Part shown: positions 29,060 to 37,852 of the stretch, in pieces | How the letters are laid out: the number at the start of each line of letters is the position of its first letter | Numbering within the stretch: the stretch's first letter is position 1 | DNA from: Klebsiella pneumoniae | Lineage (GTDB): Bacteria > Pseudomonadota > Gammaproteobacteria > Eutrophobiales > Eutrophobiaceae | Assembly: GCA_945878555.1 (NCBI GenBank) | Contig: CAMDWI010000009.1 | Coordinates: forward strand, 1 to 64,000 | Direction: 5' to 3' | DNA: 64,000 bases | The notes under the pieces: generated by a model | What the model saw: the letters and a program-made list of their open reading frames with translations, nothing else | What the model was told of the DNA's origin: nothing | Databases searched by the model: none | Made by a program: the position numbers and the translations under genes

Positions 29060-29063
29060 TGAT

Positions 29064-30017
29064 TCAGATGCTATCGATATGCCGGATGGACTGCAGGCCA
29101 AACCGGTCACGGTAAACTGAAGGTGCAAGGATCCATCCTAATGCCATGAATACACCATGTATGCCTTCACGATTTCTTTCCAGCATCAGTTGCAGTAATT
29201 TGAATACTACTCGTGAGCACAGGAAATATGGCAGGAATACACCGATAAATACGGGGAGAGGCAAATGCCTGTATGCGAGACAGTAACGATTACGTGTCAT
29301 CAAGTAACAAAATAATCCGGATTGATGACCTGTCGTGGCAGAGCCCCGGTGGGAGACGATGGCAGCGGGGACAAGTACTGTCATAGATCCTGAATTCCTG
29401 GCACGCAGACACAGGTCCCAGTCTTCAAAATAAGCAAAATACCTGTCATCCAGACCACCCAGTCTGGTATAGAGACTGGTCCGGATCAACATACAGGTCC
29501 CGTTAGCTACCGGCATGGACCGGACTTCAGTTGCTCCCAGATTCATCAATCGTTTGCCTGCATGCAATGGACGCTGTTGCATCAACCACAGTGATACATG
29601 TAAACCGCTTTCCATTATCATGTCGTTGTCTGTGACAGACACCACCGTCGGGCAAGCGATTCCAGATTGCGGATTACGATCAAGCACCTGCTGCATCGCT
29701 GTCACGGTCTCTGGAAATACAAAGGCATCATTATTCAGCAACAACAAATAGTCCGGGATTTCAGATTGGGATATCACCTGCCGGTAAAGACAGTTCATTC
29801 CACCGGTAAACCCGAGGTTAACAGGGCTATGGTGGAGTAAAACACGCTTGTCGCCGGCAAAACATCGGGCAATTTTGTCGCGATGGCTGGTATGACTGCC
29901 ATTTGTCAGCACATATACGTTGATTGTCACGTTATCACTGGCCAGAACCCGGTTGACACATTCTATGGTGTCATCCGCACGATTCAGATCCAGCACAAGC
30001 ACGCTGACATTGACCAT
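29064..30017 (-). CDS. Family 2 glycosyltransferase (rhamnosyl-type)
   Basis: A 317-residue GT-A enzyme of the large GT2 group that often adds rhamnose. Motifs: V-L-D-L-N-R-A-D-D-T at the nucleotide site, N-L-G-F-T-G-G-M-N, the L-L-N-N-D-A metal motif and F-E-D-W-D-L-C-L-R, the catalytic-base region. The ATG at 30017 is chosen because the frame before it lies inside the preceding gene. It sits in the exporter operon with an 10-base gap upstream. Confidence 0.87.
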   Translation of the reverse strand: MVNVSVLVLDLNRADDTIECVNRVLASDNVTINVYVLTNGSHTSHRDKIARCFAGDKRVLLHHSPVNLGFTGGMNCLYRQVISQSEIPDYLLLLNNDAFVFPETVTAMQQVLDRNPQSGIACPTVVSVTDNDMIMESGLHVSLWLMQQRPLHAGKRLMNLGATEVRSMPVANGTCMLIRTSLYTRLGGLDDRYFAYFEDWDLCLRARNSGSMTVLVPAAIVSHRGSATTGHQSGLFCYLMTRNRYCLAYRHLPLPVFIGVFLPYFLCSRVVFKLLQLMLERNREGIHGVFMALGWILAPSVYRDRFGLQSIRHIDSI

Positions 30018-30027
30018 ATTGATGTCC

Positions 30028-31242
30028 CTAACCCGTGCCTGTCTGGTCCAGCACCCGTCTGACTGCCTCCAGATATCCATAGCTGGAGTGCTGATCCGGC
30101 TCAAGGTAGGTTCCCTCGGACCACTCATTCCATGCATTGATAAAAACATACGGCTGGTTACGTTTTTTCTGTTGAAGTGTGTACAACAACTTGCCCAGCC
30201 AGTACTCAAAACGCGCCGGTGATGCGCCTTTAAAAACCATCGCCCGTCTGCCATATCTTGCAGTATTGTCCCAGTCAACAAATGCGCCCGGGATCCATCT
30301 GTCATCGAGATTTTCAGCCTGCTCAATTATCCGGCTCCAGACCGCATCGTAGTCCTGTAGTGCAGGCGAACCGTACCGGCTTTTCAGATAGTACAAAGAC
30401 TTCTCAACCAGGGCCAGCGCCTGACCCGGCAACAAGGAACGCGCCAGGTTATTCGCAGACAACGGATGTGCCGGTCTTTGCATCGAATGTAACGCATCAA
30501 ATGGCTGGAACTGGATGATGCCGTCGAAGTGACGCAGGCATGCCTCGTCTGGAAAGGCATATTGCTTCATGGTCAGGAAATGTATACCGTCAAGACCATA
30601 ACTGCGTGCTCGTGTTTGCCAGTAATCAAACAGGTTTCCAAGCTGTGTAATCTTGTGCGGCCTGTAGATTATAAATACCGGTTTGTTGTTGATACGTATC
30701 GCGCGTTCATCTGTCCACGCATTTATCAGATATTTAAAATGCTGCTCCCAGAGTCTCTGGTCGGGTTCGTGCGTCTGTAACTGGAGAATGTGATGATCCT
30801 GACCATCCCAACGCCGTGACCAGGTTTCATTCGCCCAGGCCAGACAAAATTGCAGATCCAGATATTTCGCATCCATGAAAAGATTGGTGGGTTTTTGCAA
30901 CAACTGCTTGCCATCAAACCAGTAATGATAGTGACAGAATCCATGGATACCATACTGTTTTGCCAGGTCAACCTGCCACTCAATTGATTTAATGTCGGAC
31001 AAATCGCGGTACTGATGATCAAGCGGGACCCTGGGTTGCCTGTGTCCCCTGAACAGTGGTTCTGCTTTTCTGACACTGGTCCATTCGGTAAAACCCTCAC
31101 CCCACCAGCTGTTATTCTCGGGTATGGCATGAAACTGCGGGAGGTAAAAGGCTATCAGTCTGGCGCTGGCCTGCCTTGCAGACAGATCAGTCACTGGCTT
31201 TTCCTGCAACGCAGGCATACTGGATATAGCGGGTGTCTCCAT
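30028..31242 (-). CDS. WbsX/GH99-like glycan-processing protein
   Basis: A 404-residue protein matching the WbsX family (GH99-like TIM barrel): A-F-Y-L-P-Q-F-H-A-I-P-E-N, W-W-G-E-G-F-T-E-W and G-F-C-H-Y-H-Y-W-F near the start, and F-I-N-A-W-N-E-W-S-E-G near the end. Such proteins occur in O-antigen and capsule clusters; many are annotated as glycosyltransferases although the fold is that of a hydrolase, and the reaction is not established. It overlaps the methyltransferase by 56 bases. Confidence 0.85.
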   Translation of the reverse strand: METPAISSMPALQEKPVTDLSARQASARLIAFYLPQFHAIPENNSWWGEGFTEWTSVRKAEPLFRGHRQPRVPLDHQYRDLSDIKSIEWQVDLAKQYGIHGFCHYHYWFDGKQLLQKPTNLFMDAKYLDLQFCLAWANETWSRRWDGQDHHILQLQTHEPDQRLWEQHFKYLINAWTDERAIRINNKPVFIIYRPHKITQLGNLFDYWQTRARSYGLDGIHFLTMKQYAFPDEACLRHFDGIIQFQPFDALHSMQRPAHPLSANNLARSLLPGQALALVEKSLYYLKSRYGSPALQDYDAVWSRIIEQAENLDDRWIPGAFVDWDNTARYGRRAMVFKGASPARFEYWLGKLLYTLQQKKRNQPYVFINAWNEWSEGTYLEPDQHSSYGYLEAVRRVLDQTGTG

Positions 31243-31846
31243 AAAAACCGAGGCTTAACAAATATACCAGTGTAAATATCAGTGTGTAGAACGGGCGGGT
31301 CTGTATGCGTAGTCCCTTGATCTGCAGCAACTTGTATCCCGATGCTACAAACAACCTGTCCATGCTTTTTGCAGTAAAAAAGCGTAAATGCGTTCGGTCG
31401 AGCACACCGGAGTCCCGGTATTTCCAGTCCCGGCTAATCAGCAACTCATAGAGCACGGGCAGATAACGCATATTAGGTATTGATGCAACGATGACCCCGT
31501 TACTGGTGAGTTTCCGCTTCAGGCCCTGCAGCACTCTTTCCGGGGCTGGCAAATGCTCGAGGATGTCGTTACAGATTACACAATCAAAATAATCATCCGG
31601 AAGTCCGTCCAGGATTTCGAACACATCTCCGGACAGTACCTTGTCGAGTGTCAATGCCGCAATGGCTGCCGCATCTGCATTTAATTCTATGCCCCATGCC
31701 TCACAGTTCTGGCGTCTTTTTAACGATGTCGAAAACCGTCCGTTCGCACAACCAATCTCAAGTGTAGTGCGTGCCTGCTCGGGGACAAATTGCAACATTT
31801 CGGCACGGTCACAATCATAATACCGGATTGCCACTTCCTGCTTCAT
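31187..31846 (-). CDS. SAM-dependent methyltransferase (class I)
   Basis: A 219-residue class I methyltransferase with motif I L-E-I-G-C-A-N-G-R-F and the post-I region V-I-C-N-D-I-L-E-H-L. A late hydrophobic stretch (about 190-206) may anchor it to the membrane. The start at 31846 has GAGGAAAG upstream. In this setting it probably methylates a sugar or caps the polysaccharide; length control by methylation is known for some Wzm/Wzt-exported O-antigens, but here it is an inference. Confidence 0.82.
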   Translation of the reverse strand: MKQEVAIRYYDCDRAEMLQFVPEQARTTLEIGCANGRFSTSLKRRQNCEAWGIELNADAAAIAALTLDKVLSGDVFEILDGLPDDYFDCVICNDILEHLPAPERVLQGLKRKLTSNGVIVASIPNMRYLPVLYELLISRDWKYRDSGVLDRTHLRFFTAKSMDRLFVASGYKLLQIKGLRIQTRPFYTLIFTLVYLLSLGFYGDTRYIQYACVAGKASD

Positions 31847-31901
31847 CGACTTTCCTCTTCCTGTAAGCGGTGATTGATAAATTCCGGTGTGGCAGTCACT
31901 A

Positions 31902-32996
31902 TCATTTCTCGTTACTGGTATCCGTATTTTCTGGCAGCTGATAATAGTCCAGGTGACCAAATGTTTTGTCATCTTTTATTTTTGCCAGCATACGTATAAC
32001 AGTGCCTGCTACAGGATGCTTTAAAATACGTTGATGGACCCGTTCGGCTTCCAGTAATCTGGGCTCCAGCTTTGCGCGGGTATCACGCAGGTTTCGCCTG
32101 GCAACCAGATACAATAGTGTTTGCAAGCGGCAATCTTCTGCAACCGTGGATGTTACTGGCAAATCCACTTCCAGTCCCTGCCGGGCATGTCGCTGAAGAT
32201 TCTGGTACATCATTAATATGGCAGAGGGAACGCTCTCGTCCGCTTCCGGCTGATGATGTCTCAACTCGGGAGAGACAAACCTGACAGCCTCTTCCAGTCC
32301 CTGCGACGACAAATCAACACCATTACTGCCCAGCCAGCTGAATATCGACTGCAAACTCGCCCCAGGTGTCGATATGAACTGATCGTAATCCACTAGATAT
32401 CTGCGCAAGTGGCGGGTGTTCTTCAATGCTGCACCGGTATAGCCTGCCCAGAGCTGGCAGGCATAACCGGGATGTATCCTGTCCCGTTTCCAGAGTGATC
32501 TGGCAACAGCCGCAGGATGTCGCAGCATTATCAGGACCAGCGGGTCCTTCAGGCAAGTTTCCCAGCCTGGCAGTGTCAATGACATACGCGGGTCCTTGAT
32601 GACGAATGCTGGATAGTCTGGATTATCAGACCACAGGGACTGAAGAAATTTTTTCATCCCGGACTGAATCAGCGCATCGGCCATCGGCTGCACCAGATCC
32701 TCCGCCCAGGCACCTGCCAGCCATCCCAATCCACCAAGATCATCTTCACCCGCACTGCAGCCATACTCGTGGAGGTCAGGGAACAGCTGTAAAAATTTGC
32801 GGACAAGGATCAACTCATTGATTCCGACCAGACTACGTTGTTCGTAAAAGCCTTTCTGATTATTTTCATCTGCCGGGTACAGCCCGGATTCATCCCCTGC
32901 ACATAATCCTGCCTTGACCAGCGCGCCCGCCATGGCGGAGGTGCCACTGCGATGCATGCCCATCACCAGGATTGTCTGTTGTCCAGTTCTGATCAT
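31902..32996 (-). CDS. Sulfotransferase family protein 1
   Basis: A 364-residue P-loop sulfotransferase. The 5'-phosphosulfate loop is G-M-H-R-S-G-T-S-A (residues 13-21), and a later I-K-D-P-R-M-S and L-R-H-P-A-A-V-A-R-S-L match the 3'-phosphate loop. These enzymes move sulfate from PAPS to a hydroxyl of a sugar or lipid. It overlaps the next sulfotransferase by four bases (ATGA). The last 60 residues are basic and helical. The acceptor is probably the exported glycan. Confidence 0.85.
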   Translation of the reverse strand: MIRTGQQTILVMGMHRSGTSAMAGALVKAGLCAGDESGLYPADENNQKGFYEQRSLVGINELILVRKFLQLFPDLHEYGCSAGEDDLGGLGWLAGAWAEDLVQPMADALIQSGMKKFLQSLWSDNPDYPAFVIKDPRMSLTLPGWETCLKDPLVLIMLRHPAAVARSLWKRDRIHPGYACQLWAGYTGAALKNTRHLRRYLVDYDQFISTPGASLQSIFSWLGSNGVDLSSQGLEEAVRFVSPELRHHQPEADESVPSAILMMYQNLQRHARQGLEVDLPVTSTVAEDCRLQTLLYLVARRNLRDTRAKLEPRLLEAERVHQRILKHPVAGTVIRMLAKIKDDKTFGHLDYYQLPENTDTSNEK

Positions 32997-33919
32997 TTCG
33001 ACTGATCCTGCGCAGCGGAAAATATGACTTCGTTGTCCTGTGTATAAGCAAACATTGCGGCCTCTGCCTGTTGTTGTGGTAATACACTTTCCAGTATACG
33101 CCTGTACATCAGGGAAATTTCGGGCAGTACACCCCTGATCAGACCGGCATCCCGATGCCACTTCCCGGACATCGGTGGTGTCAACGTCCTGGATGACAAG
33201 GGCAGGTTGCCCTGCTCAACAGTTACTAGCAACCCCGGATCCGGCTCAATGCCGATAAAATCACATAACTGACGGACAATCTCTGACGGCCTCTGGATGA
33301 AACTCTGATAGGAAATTGCCACCCAACGTTGTCGGGGCAATACTGACAAGTCATCCAGAATAAAACCGTTCGCCGATATCCACTGGAACGCGACAATTTC
33401 TGCCAGCGACCGGCCTTGCATTGCCGCATAACCCGGCGGTAACAACATCGACCAGGGACCTGTCCAGTCAGGCAAGCTGTCATAGGTCACCCATCCACCG
33501 GAACGCCATGCTTCCATCATGCTGCCAAGGTTTTCACGGGGATCACGGTAAAGATAAATAAACAGTGCATCCGGAAAAATCGTGTTTATGAAGGGAACCC
33601 GCAATGCATTTTTCGGTGTCTTTTCCAGCATTCTCACCGGACCATTTGCCGGTCGGCCATCGCGATCCTTCAGATTTTCTGCAAATCGTGTGCGGATTGC
33701 AGTGGCAATCCGGGGTGTAGCATGCGAGGTATCGAGCCGGTTTGAGCTTACGCCCCACGGACCCACGGCCAGAGATGCCAGGCCTTCAATTATCTGGTGA
33801 CTTTCGCCCCCTATCGTAAACAATGATGCTGATCCTGCCAGCGTCTCAAATACCAGCGTACTGCCTGCACGCGGTGAGGAAAGGATAAACACAGGCTGTT
33901 GAATTGACACCCGGGGCAT
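32993..33919 (-). CDS. Sulfotransferase family protein 2
   Basis: A 308-residue PAPS-dependent sulfotransferase with S-S-P-R-A-G-S-T-L (5'-phosphosulfate loop) and the downstream Y-L-Y-R-D-P-R-E-N-L-G-S-M 3'-phosphate site. The start ATG (33919) follows the wzt stop after one base, so it is translationally coupled to the ABC ATPase. It is unlike sulfotransferase 1 in sequence and is not a recent duplicate. Coupling of two such genes to the exporter suggests that sulfation is integral to the glycan. Confidence 0.85.
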   Translation of the reverse strand: MPRVSIQQPVFILSSPRAGSTLVFETLAGSASLFTIGGESHQIIEGLASLAVGPWGVSSNRLDTSHATPRIATAIRTRFAENLKDRDGRPANGPVRMLEKTPKNALRVPFINTIFPDALFIYLYRDPRENLGSMMEAWRSGGWVTYDSLPDWTGPWSMLLPPGYAAMQGRSLAEIVAFQWISANGFILDDLSVLPRQRWVAISYQSFIQRPSEIVRQLCDFIGIEPDPGLLVTVEQGNLPLSSRTLTPPMSGKWHRDAGLIRGVLPEISLMYRRILESVLPQQQAEAAMFAYTQDNEVIFSAAQDQSK

Positions 33920-33920
33920 A

Positions 33921-35171
33921 TCAGTCAACCTGCTTGTCCACACATTTCATGCCCAGATCGAGCATGCCGAGAAAGTCCTGTCCGGAGGCCAGAGCAGTTA
34001 TAGACAGGGCACCTGGCTGTTTATCAATCACCCGTATCTGACCATCTGCTGCGGTCATCTGTAATCGCAGGCTGATAAAATACGTACCCGGCCCCAAATC
34101 CACTGAAAATTCGATGCGCACACCCGATACTGCCCGGTTATTGATATCGTCATTATTGTTCAGTGGAAATTCCCGGCCAGATACTGGAATCAAGCGTTGA
34201 TCCTGTAGTATTACCGACAGCGCCGGGTTCGCCAGACCCGCCTCGATTTCAGTCTCAACATGTATGCATACAGTAGTTGGGCCATTTGTGGTCAGGCTGT
34301 TCAGACCGGAGGGCTCAAAACAGGCGCTGGTTATACTGCCCTGACCGGTACCGAAGGCAATACCATCGGCTTTCCCGGATACGGACCGCTTAGGCTCGAT
34401 CCTGACTGCACCCTGGTCTGCCAATGCCTGGGCCTGGCGTATGTCCATATAGTATTGCTCCACTACACTATCCGGTGGACCCGTCATTTTTATCCGGCCA
34501 TCCACCAGGTAAATCACCCGGTCACAAAAACTCTTTATCACTGAAGCATCGTGCGTCACAAACAGTATCGTCTTCCCCGAGCTCGCCAACTGTTTCATGC
34601 GTTCATAACATTTAAACTGGAAACCGGCATCACCGACAGACAAGGCCTCATCAACAACAAGGATATCGGGATCTGTATATATCGATGAGGCCAATGCCAG
34701 CCGCATTGCCATACCACTGGAATAGGTCCTTACCGGCTGTTCAATGAAGTTGCCTATACCAGCAAACTCAACAATCTCGTCAAAGCGTTCCTGGATACGG
34801 GATCGGCTCATCCCGGCCAATATCCCCTGAAAGCAGACATTTTCCCGACCTGTCAGTTCAGGGTTGAACCCGGCACCCAGTTCAAGCAATGCTGCGATGC
34901 GCCCCTGCACATGCACAGTACCCTGTGTTGGCTTGAGTATCCCGCATATCAGCTGTAGCAAGGTACTTTTACCGGAACCGTTACGGCCTATAATTCCGAC
35001 GGTCTCACCGCGACAGATACTGAATGACACACCATTTACAGCAGTATAATTATCATGAAACCGGTACAGACCAAGACCCAGTGACTGCTTCAATCGATCT
35101 CCGGCATGCCTGAAGATTCTGTAGGTTTTTACCAGATTCTGCACCTGAATCACCGGTGGCTCAGAGGACAT
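33921..35171 (-). CDS. wzt: ABC polysaccharide exporter ATPase (Wzt-type)
   Basis: A 416-residue ATPase of an O-antigen/teichoic-acid-type exporter. Walker A is G-R-N-G-S-G-K-S-T, the signature Y-S-S-G-M-A-M-R-L and Walker B I-L-V-V-D-E. An extra domain of about 170 residues (245-416) has the beta-sandwich character of Wzt C-terminal domains that read the modified end of the glycan. The ATG at 35171 has GAGGAG seven bases upstream and overlaps wzm by 11 bases; a TTG at 35177 is less likely. The terminal modification recognised could involve the neighbouring methyl- or sulfotransferases. Confidence 0.9.
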   Translation of the reverse strand: MSSEPPVIQVQNLVKTYRIFRHAGDRLKQSLGLGLYRFHDNYTAVNGVSFSICRGETVGIIGRNGSGKSTLLQLICGILKPTQGTVHVQGRIAALLELGAGFNPELTGRENVCFQGILAGMSRSRIQERFDEIVEFAGIGNFIEQPVRTYSSGMAMRLALASSIYTDPDILVVDEALSVGDAGFQFKCYERMKQLASSGKTILFVTHDASVIKSFCDRVIYLVDGRIKMTGPPDSVVEQYYMDIRQAQALADQGAVRIEPKRSVSGKADGIAFGTGQGSITSACFEPSGLNSLTTNGPTTVCIHVETEIEAGLANPALSVILQDQRLIPVSGREFPLNNNDDINNRAVSGVRIEFSVDLGPGTYFISLRLQMTAADGQIRVIDKQPGALSITALASGQDFLGMLDLGMKCVDKQVD

Positions 35172-35937
35172 CTGCAAACTCCTCGCGCGCGCGCATGAAA
35201 AACAGATAACCCAGCCAGCATACCAGCAGCGATGGAAGTATTACTATAAACCAGCTGACCCATACGATCGGTTGTCCTGTTGAGGCTGCCCTGCAGATCT
35301 CGATGATGATGGCCAACGGGTTATATTGATACAGTGGTTGAAGGAATGGGGGAACAGCAGAAACGGGGTAGAGTATCGGTGACAGAAACAACAGCATCTG
35401 TACAAGCACCGGCATGATCTGGCTTATATCCTTGATGAATACACCCCAGGCGGATATGAACCATGCCAGGCCCAGTGTAAACAGGATTAAAGGGAGTAAT
35501 AAAACTGGCAGCCAGAGTATTTGTACAGACAGATTCCCGGTCCATGCAAGTGCAATTCCCATCACCACCAGATTAAACCCGGCCTGGATGATAGCGCTAC
35601 CCAGGGATACGACCGGTAATAACTCAACCGGAAAAATCATTTTCTTGACATAATTTGGATGCGACCTTACAGCGGCGGGAGAGCGCAACAGGGTCTCTGA
35701 AAACAGGTTAAATACAATCAACCCTGCATAAAGCGTGAGCCAGAACGGCACAGAATCGTTCTGATATGGCCAGCGGGTCTGGAAAATCGTCGCCGACACT
35801 ACGGCCAGAATTGTCAGCATGATCAGCGGGTGCAGTAACATCCACATGGCCCCGAAGATAGAACCACGGTAACGCAATATCAGATCGCGCCGAATCAACT
35901 GCGCCAGAAGATATAAATTCTGGTATATCACCGTCAT
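35161..35937 (-). CDS. wzm: ABC polysaccharide exporter permease (Wzm-type)
   Basis: A 258-residue ABC-2 permease with about six membrane segments. The N-terminal amphipathic part (L-I-R-R-D-L-I-L-R-Y-R-G-S) precedes the first helix as in Wzm. It forms the channel that exports a completed undecaprenyl-linked glycan. It overlaps wzt by 11 bases and is the first gene of the exporter operon. Confidence 0.9.
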   Translation of the reverse strand: MTVIYQNLYLLAQLIRRDLILRYRGSIFGAMWMLLHPLIMLTILAVVSATIFQTRWPYQNDSVPFWLTLYAGLIVFNLFSETLLRSPAAVRSHPNYVKKMIFPVELLPVVSLGSAIIQAGFNLVVMGIALAWTGNLSVQILWLPVLLLPLILFTLGLAWFISAWGVFIKDISQIMPVLVQMLLFLSPILYPVSAVPPFLQPLYQYNPLAIIIEICRAASTGQPIVWVSWFIVILPSLLVCWLGYLFFMRAREEFADVL

Positions 35938-35989
35938 TTGGCCTGAAACCGGACTGTCATCATGATCATATGCGAGGACACAGTAATAC

Positions 35990-36532
35990 TCATGAATGTG
36001 CTTTCCAGATTACCAACCGGGCACGCTGTTCGAACAGATGGCTACTGTTTCGAAATTCAGCGTCAGAAAGTGTCATCACACGAATCTTGCGGTGTATATA
36101 TTTTTCGGTTTTGCCGACAAGATCGCGCAGGTTGGCCTGATTAATCCTGCCTATCAGTATCAGATCGATCAACCCGGTATCCTTGCCCATCGCGTAATCG
36201 TCAACAAGCAATGCCATCTCCAGATTGCCCAATCGCTCGACAATACTGTCGATGATGCGATCCATGCCCAATGCCTTTTTCACCATTGAGTGCAGTTCTG
36301 GATACAGGGGATGTTGCTGGTTGGCACTGTAGTTAATCATGCGTCCACGTTTCACACTCTGCAACAAACCTGCGGCATCAAGATTCGTTAACTCCTCCTT
36401 GATCTGACTGGGCGAGGCACCGAGTTCACCAGCCAGTTCACGAATATAGGATTGTTGATCCGGGTGCAGAAACAGCCTCATCAGGATGCGAACCCGCAGC
36501 TTCGAAGTAATCAGGCCATCAAATATCGACAT
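35990..36532 (-). CDS. Winged-HTH protein with degenerate nucleotidyltransferase domain
   Basis: A 180-residue protein. Residues 1-75 are an ArsR-like winged helix (Y-I-R-E-L-A-G-E-L-G-A-S-P-S-Q-I-K). Residues 85-175 resemble a Pol-beta-type minimal nucleotidyltransferase, but the usual G-S and D-x-D are replaced: V-D-D-Y-A-M-G-K and L-I-D-L-I-L-I-G, leaving one Asp. It is therefore likely a ligand sensor rather than an enzyme. Such HTH-NTase proteins recur beside polysaccharide clusters. A palindrome at 36551-36567, just upstream, may be its own operator. Confidence 0.75.
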   Translation of the reverse strand: MSIFDGLITSKLRVRILMRLFLHPDQQSYIRELAGELGASPSQIKEELTNLDAAGLLQSVKRGRMINYSANQQHPLYPELHSMVKKALGMDRIIDSIVERLGNLEMALLVDDYAMGKDTGLIDLILIGRINQANLRDLVGKTEKYIHRKIRVMTLSDAEFRNSSHLFEQRARLVIWKAHS

Positions 36533-36550
36533 CTATAACTGCCCTGTTTT

Positions 36551-36567
36551 GTTCTGATAAACAGAAC
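36551..36567. promoter_or_regulatory. Palindrome upstream of the HTH regulator
   Basis: GTTCTG-ATAAA-CAGAAC, perfect six-base arms, lies 18 bases before the HTH-NTase start. A second palindrome GATATT-ATC-AATATC is at 36584-36598. Both could be operators for the winged-helix protein or the divergent epimerase. Confidence 0.45.
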
Positions 36568-36697
36568 GATAATGCAGAATACCGATATTATCAATATCTC
36601 TCGCTAACGATAGCTGAAACAGTCTGCAAAAATAAATGGACGGGGATGTAGCCGGGTCTATCGGCTATCACAGACCATACAGATACACTTTTCCTGG

Positions 36698-36718
36698 AGT
36701 CCTGCATGAACCAGGACT
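36698..36718 (+). promoter_or_regulatory. Hairpin in the leader of the WecB-like gene
   Basis: AGTCCTG-CATGAAC-CAGGACT, a seven-base-pair stem with a seven-base loop, 38 bases before the ATG at 36756. No T-tract follows. Confidence 0.35.
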
Positions 36719-36755
36719 ATAACTGCTCACTGTATCCGGTATACAATCATTACTC

Positions 36756-37841
36756 ATGATCATTATTCTTATCGGGACCCGTGCCCAAATCATCAAGATG
36801 GCTCCCGTGATGCTGGAGTTGGAACGGCGCAAGTTTCCATACATTTTTATCCTGTCCGGCCAACACCAGCATACGATGGATAAACTGATCGCTGACTTTG
36901 GTATCGCCACTACCCCTATATACCTGTACAAGGGCAAGGAAGTCGACAGTATCGCCAGGGTACCTGCGTGGTTTCTCACCTGTCTTTTCAGTTTCCTGAA
37001 ACTGAAACGGGAAAATTCAATCAGCCTGGATAACACCGGTAATATAATGCTGGTGCATGGCGATACTTTTTCCACCTTACTGGGTGCAATCATCGCCAGA
37101 ACAACCGGCCTCAAACTGGCTCACATTGAGGCCGGACTGAGATCGTTCAATTTTCTGCATCCATTCCCGGAAGAATTGACCCGCCTGGCAATTTTCAGGC
37201 TGTCCGACATCTCCTACTGCCCGGGCGATTTCGCCCTTGCCAATATGTCCCGGTATAAGTCCCACAACGTCAATACCTTTCACAATACCCTGCTTGATTC
37301 AATCAGTCTGGTCCTGACAAATACCCGGATCGATTCTGCTTATGAACCGGATTATTGCGTGTGTTCGTTACACCGGTTCGAAAATATCTTTTTCAGAAAA
37401 CGCCTGACCCGGATTATCGATCAACTTGAAACCGTGTCTGCCAGCATGAAAATAAAATTCGTATTGCACCCTTCTACGAGAAAGAGATTAATAAAATATA
37501 ATTTATTCGAAAGAATATCGGGCAATGCCGCTATCGAACTGCTGGACCGGATGAACTACACCGATTTCATCAGACTGCTGGCCAAATCGGCCTTTGTCAT
37601 TACCGACGGTGGAAGTAACCAGGAAGAACTCTACTATATGGGCAAACCGACCTTACTGATGCGCAGCCACACAGAAAGAACGGAAGGACTGTCATCAACA
37701 ACCCTGTTATCCAGCTACGATCAGGACACCATCAATCGTTTTGTGCGCGAATATAAAAAATTCCGGAAGGACAACCCGCTTACGGGCACAGAAATATCAC
37801 CTTCGTCCGTTATTGTCGATCACCTGCAAAGTCTGCGATAA
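36756..37841 (+). CDS. UDP-N-acetylglucosamine 2-epimerase-like protein (WecB family)
   Basis: A 361-residue GT-B fold protein of the WecB/MnaA family, which interconverts UDP-GlcNAc and UDP-ManNAc. Motifs present: G-T-R-A-Q-I-I-K-M-A-P (usual G-T-R-P-E), H-G-D-T, H-I-E-A-G-L-R-S, P-F-P-E-E-L-T-R, L-H-R-F-E-N and T-D-G-G-S-N-Q-E-E. The base composition looks more AT-rich than its neighbours, for example near 37440-37520. It may have been acquired separately. No wecC dehydrogenase lies beside it, so the product sugar is uncertain. Confidence 0.85.
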   Translation: MIIILIGTRAQIIKMAPVMLELERRKFPYIFILSGQHQHTMDKLIADFGIATTPIYLYKGKEVDSIARVPAWFLTCLFSFLKLKRENSISLDNTGNIMLVHGDTFSTLLGAIIARTTGLKLAHIEAGLRSFNFLHPFPEELTRLAIFRLSDISYCPGDFALANMSRYKSHNVNTFHNTLLDSISLVLTNTRIDSAYEPDYCVCSLHRFENIFFRKRLTRIIDQLETVSASMKIKFVLHPSTRKRLIKYNLFERISGNAAIELLDRMNYTDFIRLLAKSAFVITDGGSNQEELYYMGKPTLLMRSHTERTEGLSSTTLLSSYDQDTINRFVREYKKFRKDNPLTGTEISPSSVIVDHLQSLR

Positions 37842-37852
37842 AACGTTACGGT

